In this document: positions 39,546 through 48,400 of the stretch, piece by piece
Position numbering within the stretch: the stretch's first letter is position 1
Layout: each line of letters begins with the position of its first letter
DNA from: Paenilisteria newyorkensis
GTDB lineage: Bacteria > Bacillota > Bacilli > Lactobacillales > Listeriaceae
DNA length: 64,000 bases
Direction: 5' to 3'
Assembly (NCBI RefSeq): GCF_000766145.1
Contig: NZ_JNFB01000035.1
Location: 62,001-126,000, forward strand
Translations under genes and position numbers: made by a program
The notes under the pieces: model-generated
What the model was told of the DNA's origin: nothing
Seen by the model: the letters and a program-made list of their open reading frames with translations, nothing else
Databases searched by the model: none

Positions 39546-40832
39546 TCACTGCACGATAAATTGTATCAAAAATAGCGCGGCAATGATATACATGAGTATC
39601 GGGGTACGCGTTCGATTTTTTGAGAATAGTCTCAAAATCGGGTACGCGATAAATCCGACCGCAATTCCGTCGGCGATACTGTAGGAGAATGGGATAATGA
39701 TGACGATAAGCAGTGCTGCAAAAGTATCCGCCGCGTTGCCAAAGTCCATCTCTTTGATTTCCTGTAGCATCGAAATACCGATAACGATTAGAATCGGAGC
39801 AATCGCGCTGTTTGGAATAAATGAAATGTACGGCATTAACACGAGCGATGCCAAGAAAAAGATAGCGACTGTCACAGATGCCAATCCTGTTCGCGCCCCA
39901 CTTGCCGACATCGAACCACTTTCTAATGCCGAAATTGTCGGGCTTGTGCCAAATAATCCTGACAAGAAAGCTGTAAAACTACTCGCTTGTAGTACGCGTG
40001 GCAATTTCTCCATTTGGTCTAGTTGTTTCATTTGACCATGCGTTAAGCCTACCGTTTCAAATACAAGCACCATCGTCAGTGAGAAAACGCTTGTCCAGAA
40101 CGCGATTTGGCTTACACCAGTGAAATCAGCCTGAAAAAGGACGTCTTTCCAAGGTGCCAAACTGAGCGAATCCTTCGAAACCTCGCCGTGAACACCGAAA
40201 AGAACACTGACAACCGTTCCAATCACAAGGCTCCACAAAAAGGCTCCCGGTATTTTTCTGACTAGCAGAATCATCGTGAGTACAAGCGTAATCAACGTGG
40301 CCAGCACAAATGGATCATGCATATCGCCAAACGCTAAAATCGAATGTTCTCCACGCGATACGATTTGTCCTTTTTCAAGACCTAGCAATACCAAAAATAG
40401 CCCTAATCCGACCGTGATTCCCTGCTTTAAAATCAGCGGGATCGTGTCGTTCAACTTTCTAGCTAACGGTGTAAATGCTAAGATCATGAATAAAAAACCA
40501 CTGACAACAACGACGGCTAGTGCTTGCTGCCATGACAATCCGAGCGTTTGCACGAAATTGTACGCGAACAGTGCGTTGATTCCCATTCCTGGCATCAAAA
40601 TAAGCGGTGCATTTGCCCAAAAACCCATCACCAAACAACCTACAACAGCTATAAAAATCGTTGCAAGAATGGCGCCTTGATACGGTACACCCGCTTCTGC
40701 CAAAATCGAACTATTGACAACAATAATGTAGACAACGGTGAAGAAACCTATCATTCCAGCTAAAGCTTCCGTTCGAACCGATGTCCGATGCGCTTTCAAC
40801 TGAAAGATTTTGTCCAAGAATTTTTGCATCAT
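39546..40832 (-). CDS. Guanine/hypoxanthine permease, AzgA/PbuO type (NCS2)
   Basis: A 428-aa purine base importer with about 12-14 membrane segments. AzgA-type signatures are the N-terminal KIFQLKAHRTSVRTEALAGM, LMPGMGINALFAYNFVQ and SPTISALESGSMSASGARTGL. Two adjacent ATGs occur after AGAGGA; either may be used. A 5' leader of about 120 nt with a small GTAGGG/CTCTAC hairpin (near 40869-40886) lies upstream, but I do not recognise a purine riboswitch there. An extended -10 TGTTATAAT (complement of 40897-40905) is the likely promoter. Confidence 0.9.
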   Translation of the reverse strand: MMQKFLDKIFQLKAHRTSVRTEALAGMIGFFTVVYIIVVNSSILAEAGVPYQGAILATIFIAVVGCLVMGFWANAPLILMPGMGINALFAYNFVQTLGLSWQQALAVVVVSGFLFMILAFTPLARKLNDTIPLILKQGITVGLGLFLVLLGLEKGQIVSRGEHSILAFGDMHDPFVLATLITLVLTMILLVRKIPGAFLWSLVIGTVVSVLFGVHGEVSKDSLSLAPWKDVLFQADFTGVSQIAFWTSVFSLTMVLVFETVGLTHGQMKQLDQMEKLPRVLQASSFTAFLSGLFGTSPTISALESGSMSASGARTGLASVTVAIFFLASLVLMPYISFIPNSAIAPILIVIGISMLQEIKEMDFGNAADTFAALLIVIIIPFSYSIADGIAVGFIAYPILRLFSKNRTRTPILMYIIAALFLIQFIVQ

Positions 40833-41038
40833 AATTCCTCTTTATTCAATTATCCCTCTCCCAACCCGTAGAGTCTCGCCCCTACCACGAACCCTTATTA
40901 TAACAGACACAAGCGAATTCGCATAGAGCTTTACTTTCCAGTTAGAGAAAAAGACCTCCACATTTCCGTGACGGCGCACTATTTCCTATGCTATAATCGG
41001 GTGTTGAAGTGTTTAAAAAGAGAAAGGGGAGCTCCGTT

Positions 41039-42385
41039 TTGGAACAAACATTCACGCGCAGTGAAAAATGGCGCCAATTTTTAGTTATTTTCACGCCTGT
41101 TGTTATCTCGCAATTGATGCTGTTTTCGATGGCTTTAATTGATACGATGATGTCTGGGCATTATTCCAATGAAGCGCTCGCCGGGACAGCTATCGGGAAC
41201 TCGTTATGGGGGCCTTTTAACGCTAGTTTATCTGGGTTATTGATGGCCGTGACACCGATTATTTCGCAGCTGATTGGCCGTGGGGAGGGTCATGATATTA
41301 AACGAACTGTGAGCAATGGACTTTATATCGCGGTCGGACTCGCCGCCTTGTTATTAGCGCTTAACTTTTTATTCGTTCCTTCGATTTTGAGCGCGATGGG
41401 ACTTGAGCCTGCCGTTGCCGATATCGCAAAACATTTTTTGAACGGGATTTGTTTCGGTATACCGGCCTTCTTTTTTTATTCCGTTTTGCGTGCGTTTATT
41501 GATTCGCTAGGGCTGACGCGAGTTACGATGATGATTACGTTGATTACGGTACCGGTGAATATTTTCTTGAACTATTTATTGATTTTCGGTAATTGGGGCT
41601 TTCCTGAAATGGGTGGCGCCGGAAGTGGCTATGCGACTGGAATTACGTATTGGGTCGTGTTGCTTGTGACGATTATTTTGATTCAAAGTCAAAAACGGTT
41701 ACGCGATTACCATATTTTTTCTGGGTTCGCAAAAGTGGACTGGGGAAAAATACGGGAAATTATCAAACTTGGTGTGCCGAACGGTTTGACGATTCTTTTT
41801 GAAGTGAGTATTTTCTCAGCGGTGACGGTGTTTATGGGGCGTTTTGGGACAGATACTATTGCGGCGCATCAATCCGCGATAAGCGTGCCAACATTGCTGT
41901 ACGCGTTTCCGCTTAGTATCGCGGCCGCGTTAACGATTTTGGTTGGGTTTGAGACGGGAGCAAAGCGCATTGTGGACGCTCGGAAATACCGCCATATCGG
42001 AATGATTTCTGCGATCTCTATCGGAGTTTTAAACGGTATACTATTGCTCGTATTTCTTGACCAGATCGCCTTTCTCTACACCTCCGATCCCAAACTCGCA
42101 GATTTGATCACGCATTTCTTGATCTACGCTGTTCTTTTCCAATTTGCTGATGCGCTATTGTCACCAGTTCTTGGAGCACTGCGCGGATATAAAGATGTAA
42201 TGGTGACCTCGGTCGTCGCCTTCATCTCGTATTGGGTGATTGGACTGCCACTTGGATTGATCTTATCGTACACAGATCTCGGACCATTCGGATTCTGGAT
42301 TGGCCTCAGCGCTGGACTGTTTATCGCCGCGTTCATCCTCTCCATTCGCGTCCGTTTTACAGAACGAAAATTAATGCAACTATAA
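41039..42385 (+). CDS. MATE-family multidrug efflux transporter
   Basis: A 448-aa MATE transporter with twelve membrane helices that exports cationic drugs in exchange for Na+ or H+. The N-terminal half includes VVISQLMLFSMALIDTMMSG, the second repeat ILFEVSIFSAVTVFMGRFG. The likely start is TTG at 41039, 8 bases after GGGGAG; a GTG at 41009 has no ribosome site. An extended -10 (TGCTATAAT, 40989-40997) shares a 14-base identity with the toxin promoter. In Listeria this matches lmo1846 by position. Confidence 0.92.
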   Translation: MEQTFTRSEKWRQFLVIFTPVVISQLMLFSMALIDTMMSGHYSNEALAGTAIGNSLWGPFNASLSGLLMAVTPIISQLIGRGEGHDIKRTVSNGLYIAVGLAALLLALNFLFVPSILSAMGLEPAVADIAKHFLNGICFGIPAFFFYSVLRAFIDSLGLTRVTMMITLITVPVNIFLNYLLIFGNWGFPEMGGAGSGYATGITYWVVLLVTIILIQSQKRLRDYHIFSGFAKVDWGKIREIIKLGVPNGLTILFEVSIFSAVTVFMGRFGTDTIAAHQSAISVPTLLYAFPLSIAAALTILVGFETGAKRIVDARKYRHIGMISAISIGVLNGILLLVFLDQIAFLYTSDPKLADLITHFLIYAVLFQFADALLSPVLGALRGYKDVMVTSVVAFISYWVIGLPLGLILSYTDLGPFGFWIGLSAGLFIAAFILSIRVRFTERKLMQL

Positions 42386-42386
42386 A

Positions 42387-42435
42387 AAAGGAATGTGATG
42401 ACCTCGCCGGTATAGCGATGCATCACATTCCTTTC
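42387..42435. terminator. Bidirectional terminator between MATE gene and mntA
   Basis: AAAGGAATGTGATG/CATCACATTCCTTT, a 14-bp perfect stem between convergent genes. Confidence 0.9.
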
Positions 42436-42436
42436 C

Positions 42437-43345
42437 TCATTTTTTCAAGCCTTCATGAATCTTATCTATATTCCAACGCATCATTTCCAAATACGAGTCT
42501 CCCGTTTCTCCTTTTCTCGCGGTAGAATCTGTGAAAAGTTTAGCCGAAATTGGCACGTCTGTTTCGCTCGACACGCTCTCCATGCTACGCGGATCAACGC
42601 TTGTTTCCACGAATAAAACTGGCACTTTCTTCGCGCGAATCGTTTCAATAATCTGCTTCATCTGATTGGGTGTCCCTTGATTCTCCGTATTTATTTCCCA
42701 AATATAAGCCGCATTTAGTCCATACGCCGCGCCAAAATACTTAAACGCGCCCTCACTCGTCACCAGCGTCTTATGCTCCAAATCCGCAAATTTTGTCTTC
42801 GCTTCTTTGTCGAGCGCGCCTAACTTCGCGATATATTTCTCCGCGCGTTCCTGATAATAATCTGCATTATCCGGGTCTTTCTTCACCAACGTATCCCGTG
42901 CATTTTCCGCGTACTTGATCCCATTTTGCAAATCCAACCAAGCATGAGGATCCGTCTCGCTTTCCTTCCCTTTCGCCGTCAAAAACTTCGGCGCCACACC
43001 TTCACTCAGCGCTACCGCCTCTTTTTGACCAGAAGAAGCCATCAACCTATCAAACCAGCCATTTCCCGTCTCCAAATTCAGCCCGTTATTAAAAACCAAA
43101 TCCGCATCCGCCATTTTTTGCACATCTTTTGGCAACGGATCATACTCATGCGGATCCGTCCCAGTTGGCACGATGCTGTACAGATCAATTTTATCGCCAC
43201 CGACCTGCTTCACAATATCATACAGAATCGAATACGTCGTCACCACCTGCAATTTATCCGAAGCCGCCTTCTTCTCGTTACCGCCACATGCCGTGAGTAA
43301 AAAAATGCACAACCCAATCACACTCGCTAAAACCACTTTCTTCAT
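42437..43345 (-). CDS. mntA: Manganese ABC transporter substrate-binding lipoprotein
   Basis: A 302-aa cluster A-I metal-binding protein (PsaA/MntA type). Lipobox LTAC; metal ligands expected in [15 protein letters not shown], the TSEGAFKYF region and LFTDS. There is no His-rich loop, and the [13 protein letters not shown] stretch resembles PsaA, both pointing to Mn2+ rather than Zn2+. Last gene of the operon; overlaps the permease by 4 bases. An MntR-like box precedes the operon. Confidence 0.9.
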   Translation of the reverse strand: MKKVVLASVIGLCIFLLTACGGNEKKAASDKLQVVTTYSILYDIVKQVGGDKIDLYSIVPTGTDPHEYDPLPKDVQKMADADLVFNNGLNLETGNGWFDRLMASSGQKEAVALSEGVAPKFLTAKGKESETDPHAWLDLQNGIKYAENARDTLVKKDPDNADYYQERAEKYIAKLGALDKEAKTKFADLEHKTLVTSEGAFKYFGAAYGLNAAYIWEINTENQGTPNQMKQIIETIRAKKVPVLFVETSVDPRSMESVSSETDVPISAKLFTDSTARKGETGDSYLEMMRWNIDKIHEGLKK

Positions 43346-44181
43346 TGTTTCACGCTCCTTCTTCCAAAAATAATGCCTTGTTTCGGCGAAAAGATAAATA
43401 CGATAATAAATAACGCCGTCGCAGCGAGCACAATCGATGCTCCCGATGCCAAATTATACATGTAGCTAAAATACAAGCCAATAATCGCGCTGACCGCCCC
43501 GAACCCCGCCGCCAAAAAAAGCATGACCGACAAGCGATTCGTCAACAAGTACGCCGTCGCAGCTGGTGTAATCAACATCGCAACCACCAGAATAATTCCC
43601 ACTGTTTGTAGCGATGCCACCGTCACGAGCGTCAACAATGTCATCAGAAAATAATGCAACGTCCGCACTTTTAAGCCATAACTTTCTGCCATCGTCGGAT
43701 CAAACGAACTCACCAACAATTCCTTATAAAACAGCACCACCAGCAAAATAACCAGCGCACCGATACCAAATGTCATCCACATATCACTGCTCCGAACCGC
43801 CAGCACATTCCCGAACAAAATATGATATAAATCCGTCGAACTCTGCGCCAGCGAAATCATAATAATCCCGAGTGCAAAAAACGAGCTAAACACAATCCCA
43901 ATCGCCGTATCATTTTTAATCCGACTATTTTGATTCACAAAACCTATGCCGAGCGCCGCCACAACTCCAAAAGCCGTCGCCCCTAAGAAAAAATTGATGC
44001 CCAACATATAGGAAATCGCAACCCCTGGCAAAACCGCATGAGAAATCGCGTCCCCCATCAGTGACATGCCCCGCAAAATGATAAAGCTACCAATCACGCC
44101 AGAGACCACGCCAACAACTACCGAAGTCAACAGCGCCTTTTGCAAAAATTCATATTGCATCAAACCTTCTAAAAATAACAT
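43342..44181 (-). CDS. mntB: Manganese ABC transporter permease
   Basis: A 279-aa ABC-3 family permease with about eight or nine helices; the conserved [22 protein letters not shown] segment is typical of Mn/Zn permeases. Start at 44181: its ATG shares one base with the ATPase stop (TGATG) and has GGAGGTG upstream. Forms the channel of the MntABC complex. Confidence 0.93.
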   Translation of the reverse strand: MLFLEGLMQYEFLQKALLTSVVVGVVSGVIGSFIILRGMSLMGDAISHAVLPGVAISYMLGINFFLGATAFGVVAALGIGFVNQNSRIKNDTAIGIVFSSFFALGIIMISLAQSSTDLYHILFGNVLAVRSSDMWMTFGIGALVILLVVLFYKELLVSSFDPTMAESYGLKVRTLHYFLMTLLTLVTVASLQTVGIILVVAMLITPAATAYLLTNRLSVMLFLAAGFGAVSAIIGLYFSYMYNLASGASIVLAATALFIIVFIFSPKQGIIFGRRSVKQ

Positions 44182-44900
44182 CACTGAACACCTCCCCATC
44201 CGAATCCTTGCCCGTATGTTTTTAAAATGTTTGCTTCGGTAAATGTCGCCGCCGTCTCGCCATGTGCCATTACATGCTGATTTAGTAGAATAACATCATC
44301 AAAGTACTTGGCCACCTTGTGAAAGTCATGGTGGACAACAATAATGGTCTTGCCGGCATTTCGTAATTTTTTCAATACTGCGACAATCAGTGCTTCACTT
44401 GTCATGTCAATCCCGACAAACGGTTCATCTAGAAGAAAGATATCCGCCTGTTGTGCGAGAGCCCGCGCAATGAAAACCCGTTGTAATTGTCCACCTGAAA
44501 GCTCACCGATTTGACGTTTTGCGAAATCTAGCATTTCGACCTGCTTCAACGCTGTTCGTGCGATTTCGCGTTCTTTTTTTCTAGGAAGCTTGATGAGGCC
44601 GAGTTTCGGATAGGTACCAATGAGGACGGTATCCAGCACTGTGATTGGGAATGTTAAATCCACCGTATTTCTTTGAGGAACGTAAGCGATTTTGGCGCGC
44701 ATGGCTTCGATGGGCCGCCCTTCCCAAGTTACCGTGCCGGACTCACAGGGGATTAAGCCGATGAGACCTTTTAGGAGTGTTGATTTTCCCGCGCCATTTG
44801 GTCCGATGATTCCTGTCATTTTTCTTGGTGATATTTGAAGGGAGATGTTCTCCACGACGCGTTTTTGACCGTATGATATGGATAAATTTTCGACTAGCAT
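44181..44900 (-). CDS. mntC: Manganese ABC transporter ATP-binding protein
   Basis: A 239-aa ABC ATPase: Walker A GPNGAGKST, signature LSGGQLQRVFIARAL, Walker B DIFLLDEPF and switch HHD (VVHHDF). Start at 44900, 6 bases after AAGGTG; a GTG three codons earlier lies in the ribosome site. First gene of the mntCBA transcript with promoter and MntR-like box upstream. Confidence 0.93.
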   Translation of the reverse strand: MLVENLSISYGQKRVVENISLQISPRKMTGIIGPNGAGKSTLLKGLIGLIPCESGTVTWEGRPIEAMRAKIAYVPQRNTVDLTFPITVLDTVLIGTYPKLGLIKLPRKKEREIARTALKQVEMLDFAKRQIGELSGGQLQRVFIARALAQQADIFLLDEPFVGIDMTSEALIVAVLKKLRNAGKTIIVVHHDFHKVAKYFDDVILLNQHVMAHGETAATFTEANILKTYGQGFGWGGVQ

Positions 44901-44927
44901 TCGTATCACCTTGTTTCTGATAGATTA

Positions 44928-45001
44928 TTTTAGTCGCAACTAAAAATGTTTCCTTAACGCAACTTTATGATTAGTATAGCCTATTTTATTTGGTTTGTAA
45001 A
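44928..45001 (-). promoter_or_regulatory. mnt operon promoter with MntR-like box and second palindrome
   Basis: Minus strand TTTACA (complement of 44996-45001), 17 bases, TATACT (complement of 44973-44978). Starting 9 bases downstream, GTTGCGTTAAGGAAAC (complement of 44948-44963) closely resembles B. subtilis MntR sites (TTTGCCTTAAGGAAAC, from memory). A further palindrome TTTTAGTCGCAACTAAAA (44928-44945) may be a second operator. Manganese would therefore repress the operon. Confidence 0.7.
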
Positions 45002-45018
45002 GGAGGGAATTTAGAGAC

Positions 45019-45071
45019 AAAAAAAGGATGAGAATCCAGTCTCTCGTTAGAAAGATCGGTTCTCATCCAGG
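45019..45071 (-). terminator. Minus-strand terminator downstream of marR and the structured spacer
   Basis: GGATGAGAACC/GGATTCTCATCC stem followed on the minus strand by seven T. It lies 270 bases after the marR stop, so whatever is transcribed between them is untranslated RNA. Confidence 0.8.
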
Positions 45072-45343
45072 AAACTTATTTTGTTTTTAGAGCCTCAATA
45101 TGATTGTGAGCGAAGTGAGTATTCGTTCCATACCTTCACCTAGAGGAAGCACGGAGTCCCTTCGTTACTACTCAATGTTCACATTATTTCTAACTCAGCG
45201 TTCGTTTGACGCTAGCTCTCAGTGCTGTCTATCCTCAAGAGCCAGCCTCTCGGAATTTTCGTGGCCTCCGCAAAAACCAAGGACGGTTTTTCACTGCACC
45301 CCCTAACAAATTCTGTCGAGGCTAAACGGGCTCTTTCGGCTTT
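45072..45343. other. Structured gene-free stretch, possible ncRNA or long 3' UTR
   Basis: No open frame of note on either strand, yet G+C-richer than a usual spacer and full of short inverted repeats: AGCCTC (45092-45097)/GAGGCT (45318-45323) as a long-range pair, AGCGT-TCGTTTG-ACGCT near 45198-45214, AAAAACC/GGTTTTT near 45272-45291 and GAGGC/GCCTC pairs between. With the minus-strand terminator at 45019-45071 this could be a structured RNA of about 270 nt, read with marR or alone. Not recognised as a known RNA family. Confidence 0.4.
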
Positions 45344-45751
45344 TCAGTTTTCAGCTAACTTCTTCAGCAGTTCCTGAAACTGTTCGCGTTCTTCTTCTGT
45401 AAAAACGGAGAAGCGGCGGACAATCATTTCTTTTTTCTTCTGCTCAATCGAGGCTACAAAGTCTTTCGCTTCCTCGGTTAACTCAAGCACCACAATACGA
45501 CGGTCGACTTCGGAGCGGTGTCGTGTGATGAAATTATTCGCAACGAGGGAATCTGTAATCGCTGTGATGTGACTCGCTGATACGTCTAGTTTTTTTGATA
45601 AATCTGTCGTGCGATTGATTCCGCTCGAGATAAGACTGAGCACGCGAAACTCGCCACCGGTCAGCTTTCGGTCTAAAATGCCATCGACTTCATGGCGAAA
45701 ACTGTTAAAAACACGCTTCACAGATGTTTCGATTTCAAGAAAATTATCCAT
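45344..45751 (-). CDS. MarR-family transcriptional regulator
   Basis: A 135-aa winged-helix regulator: LTGGEFRVLSLISSG, recognition region KKLDVSASHITAITDSLVANNFI, wing RHRSEVDRRIVVLELTEE. It lies 12 bases after ctpA and is probably co-transcribed. Its ligand is unknown. Its genomic position next to mntCBA is conserved in Listeria (lmo1850), but the mnt promoter shows an MntR-like rather than a clear MarR-type site. Confidence 0.9.
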   Translation of the reverse strand: MDNFLEIETSVKRVFNSFRHEVDGILDRKLTGGEFRVLSLISSGINRTTDLSKKLDVSASHITAITDSLVANNFITRHRSEVDRRIVVLELTEEAKDFVASIEQKKKEMIVRRFSVFTEEEREQFQELLKKLAEN

Positions 45752-45763
45752 GTAAAGCCCTCC

Positions 45764-47293
45764 TTACTTCAATTCTTCTTTCACTAACTCAACCGCTTTT
45801 TTCTGCTGTGGATCATTGGCTTTTAGTTCTTTCTGAATAGCAGTAATCAAGGCATCTGTGGTTGCACCAGTTACGATACCGTCCACTTTTAACTTGCTTG
45901 CTTCTTGGAACGCCTTCACGCCATCTGTTGTATCAGCATCGAATAGACCGTCGACTTTTCCGACATTATATTTAAGTGCAGCAAGCATTGTCTCGATCGT
46001 TTTCACATCGTCACCAAAACTGCCTTCTTTATAGGTTTTAGATGCATCTGGAATCGCCATCGTCGCATAGGCTGGTAACGCCACCGCTACGTCAGGTTTA
46101 ATGCCTTTTTCGTGGATCCATTCGCCGTCTGGTGTTAACCATTTCGCAATCGTGAGTTTCAACAACGAGCCATCGCTAAGTGGTAACGCCGTTTGTACCG
46201 TACCTTTACCGAACGATTTCGCACCGACTAGCTTGATATCACCAGATTCACGCGCTGCTGCCGCCAAAATTTCAGAAGCACTGGCGCTACCTTCATCAAT
46301 CAGCATCGTGACAGGAACCTTCACTTTATAACCATTGTGCGCACTGCTATCCGCTTTAATCGTTTGTTTCGAACCATCTTTCACTTGTTCTTGAACGATC
46401 ACTTTACCATCTGGCAGGAATAAACTTGCAATATCCACCGCTTGATCGAGTAAACCACCTGGGTTCCCACGCAAATCAATGACTAAGCCTTTCATGCCTT
46501 TAGATTCCATATCCTTCAAAGCTTTTTCTAATTCACTGTACGTATTTTCTGAGAAGGTAGTAATTTGAATCGTCGCGATTTTGTCTGCGCCCATTTCTGC
46601 ATAGACCGTTTCAATCGGAATCTCGTCGCGAACAATTTTCACATCAAACGGTTTATCCGTTCCAGGACGCGAAATCGTTAGTGTAACGCTCGTTCCTTTT
46701 TTACCGCGAATTTTCGTTGTTGCTTCGGTGGAAGAAATGCCTTTAATCGACTTGCCGTCCACTTCGATAATTTTGTCATTCGGACGTAATCCCGCCGCTT
46801 CTGCTGGAGAGTTCTTGATTGGCGATACAACGGTTATGTAACCATCTTTCTCCTGAATTTCTACGCCAATTCCTGAAAAACTAGAAGAAATCGTATTATC
46901 AAATTCCTCTGCTTCCTTCGACGTCATAAACGAGGAATACGGGTCGCCAAGAGATGCCACCATCCCGTTGATAGCGCCTTCCATCATCTTATCTGTATTC
47001 ACATCTTTAAAATATTTATTCTGAATTTCATCGTACACATCGTAAAGCTTCGTGAATTCCTTGCGTTCAGGAATCGCCACTTTGACATGCTTGTCCCCGC
47101 CCACAGACATTACGAGCGCCGTTACTAAAGCCGTTGCAAAAACACAACCGAATAACAGCATAACAAACGGGAATATCTTCATTTTTACCAAGCCTTTTCG
47201 AGAGGTAGGCTCTTGCTTCTCTTCGTTTTTCGGCTCATTTGGATTTGTTGGTCCTTGTTCCATTCCTATGTTCACCACTTTCTCACTAAACAC
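45764..47293 (-). CDS. ctpA: C-terminal processing peptidase (S41 family)
   Basis: A membrane-anchored serine protease of 509 aa or slightly less. Residues about 38-64 form one membrane helix; then the S41 N-terminal cap, a PDZ domain (about 135-210, SGIGVEIQEKDGYITVVSP), the catalytic region with serines in DEGSASASEI (333-342) and Lys363 in KSFGKG, and a C-terminal peptidoglycan-binding domain (about 425-500, LKYNVGKVDGLFDADT). The annotated GTG start is weak; ATG at residue 11 is an alternative. It trims or degrades envelope proteins. Confidence 0.92.
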   Translation of the reverse strand: MFSEKVVNIGMEQGPTNPNEPKNEEKQEPTSRKGLVKMKIFPFVMLLFGCVFATALVTALVMSVGGDKHVKVAIPERKEFTKLYDVYDEIQNKYFKDVNTDKMMEGAINGMVASLGDPYSSFMTSKEAEEFDNTISSSFSGIGVEIQEKDGYITVVSPIKNSPAEAAGLRPNDKIIEVDGKSIKGISSTEATTKIRGKKGTSVTLTISRPGTDKPFDVKIVRDEIPIETVYAEMGADKIATIQITTFSENTYSELEKALKDMESKGMKGLVIDLRGNPGGLLDQAVDIASLFLPDGKVIVQEQVKDGSKQTIKADSSAHNGYKVKVPVTMLIDEGSASASEILAAAARESGDIKLVGAKSFGKGTVQTALPLSDGSLLKLTIAKWLTPDGEWIHEKGIKPDVAVALPAYATMAIPDASKTYKEGSFGDDVKTIETMLAALKYNVGKVDGLFDADTTDGVKAFQEASKLKVDGIVTGATTDALITAIQKELKANDPQQKKAVELVKEELK

Positions 47294-47372
47294 CCTAGTT
47301 ATGATATTTTTAACTTTCCTTTATTCTATCAGCTTTTGCTCCGAATGGGTAGCTTTTGTTGCTATACCCGAC

Positions 47373-47426
47373 AAAAAAGACGAGCCAAGCTGATCCAGCA
47401 TTGCGGCCTTCCCAGTTCGACTCGTC
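47373..47426 (-). terminator. Terminator after copZ
   Basis: GACGAG/CTCGTC stem with a long branched loop and six T on the minus strand, between copZ and ctpA. Confidence 0.7.
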
Positions 47427-47435
47427 CTATCTCCT

Positions 47436-47645
47436 CTACGCAACGACTTCATAACCTGCTTCATCCACGGCTTCTGCGATGGCATCTTGTACATTTTTCC
47501 CATCATCATACGTCACTTCCGCCGTGCCCGCTTCGAGTGAAATCACTGCTTTTTCCACGCCCTCGACAGACTCGATAGCCTCACGAACCCGTTTCTCGCA
47601 ATGCTCACAGCTCATGCCTTCCACTTCTACTACCAACTTAGCCAT
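47436..47645 (-). CDS. copZ: Copper chaperone CopZ
   Basis: A 69-aa heavy-metal-associated domain with the Cu(I)-binding motif MSCEHC and the ferredoxin-like fold pattern (VEGVEKAVISLEAGTAEVTYDDG). It hands copper to CopA. It has its own promoter with a CsoR-like operator (47682-47698), which makes sense because copA and csoR lie 2.7 kb away behind an insertion. Confidence 0.95.
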   Translation of the reverse strand: MAKLVVEVEGMSCEHCEKRVREAIESVEGVEKAVISLEAGTAEVTYDDGKNVQDAIAEAVDEAGYEVVA

Positions 47646-47681
47646 TTCTCACCACTCCTTTGCTATCTTCTCTATTTTATT

Positions 47682-47698
47682 ATACCCCACCCAGGTAA
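47682..47698 (-). promoter_or_regulatory. CsoR-like operator and -10 of copZ
   Basis: ATACCCCACCCAGGTAA: the core ATACCCC-N4-AGGTA is identical in layout to the site at the csoR promoter (reverse complement of 52910-52926, ATACCCCCTATAGGTAT). A minus-strand TATAAT overlaps it, so binding would block the copZ promoter. Confidence 0.65.
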
Positions 47699-47716
47699 TT
47701 ATTGCACGATGGATGC

Positions 47717-48400
47717 CTACGCTTTCTTAGCTTCGGATTCATGCCATTCCAACAACCCATAAACCGCATTAAAAAGGTAAATCGCATATTGCGTCGCGAT
47801 AATCGGATTTTTCGTATAAATATTAAGCGAAATCACCAAGATATTCATGATAATCCACAAATACCAGTTAAAACTAAACCGCGCAATCATTAAAAATTGA
47901 GCCGTCACGCCAAGCGCGAAAATGAAATTATTCAGCATCAATTGATACGGATCATTCGCCACCCCAAGAATCCCCGTCAAATACATATTCACAAAAGAAG
48001 CACCAATAATAAACAAAATCGCAATTCCAAAATGGCGTTCCGTCAACTTCCGCGGTTCAAGCGTCGCCTCCGCATCCATATGTTTTTTCCAAGTCACCAG
48101 TCCGAAAATATGCGTCACGAAATAGTAAAAACTCGGCAATGCCGCCCCAACATTCCGTCCTAAAAAATTCCCACTCATCTCACTAAACGCTGCCAACATG
48201 CCAAACACATTGCCGCTATTCTTCCCTTTTGCCAATAAAATTACGCAAATCAACCCACAGATTGCGCCCACATAAGACAATAAATAACGCCATTCAAAAT
48301 TGACCAATGGATTCGTCGCTAAAAAAGCAACCGTGACAAGCAAAACACTGATATAAGGGTATACTTTATTCCGACCTATCTTCAAAACGACTGATTTCAT
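47717..48400 (-). CDS. pnuC: Nicotinamide riboside transporter PnuC
   Basis: A 227-aa PnuC-family membrane protein with about seven helices that imports nicotinamide riboside by facilitated diffusion; the family segment NFIFALGVTAQFLMIARFSFNWYLWIIMN is clear. It overlaps the 3' end of nadR by 35 bases and has a good ribosome site (GGAGAA) inside nadR. NadR's kinase traps the imported riboside by phosphorylation, so the two form an NAD salvage unit. Confidence 0.93.
   Translation of the reverse strand: MKSVVLKIGRNKVYPYISVLLVTVAFLATNPLVNFEWRYLLSYVGAICGLICVILLAKGKNSGNVFGMLAAFSEMSGNFLGRNVGAALPSFYYFVTHIFGLVTWKKHMDAEATLEPRKLTERHFGIAILFIIGASFVNMYLTGILGVANDPYQLMLNNFIFALGVTAQFLMIARFSFNWYLWIIMNILVISLNIYTKNPIIATQYAIYLFNAVYGLLEWHESEAKKA

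Noticed and set aside
40833-40920. Purine riboswitch in the leader of the AzgA-type permease
   Set aside because: I looked for the conserved purine-riboswitch core and loop pairs; only a short GTAGGG/CTCTAC hairpin is present, without a downstream terminator.
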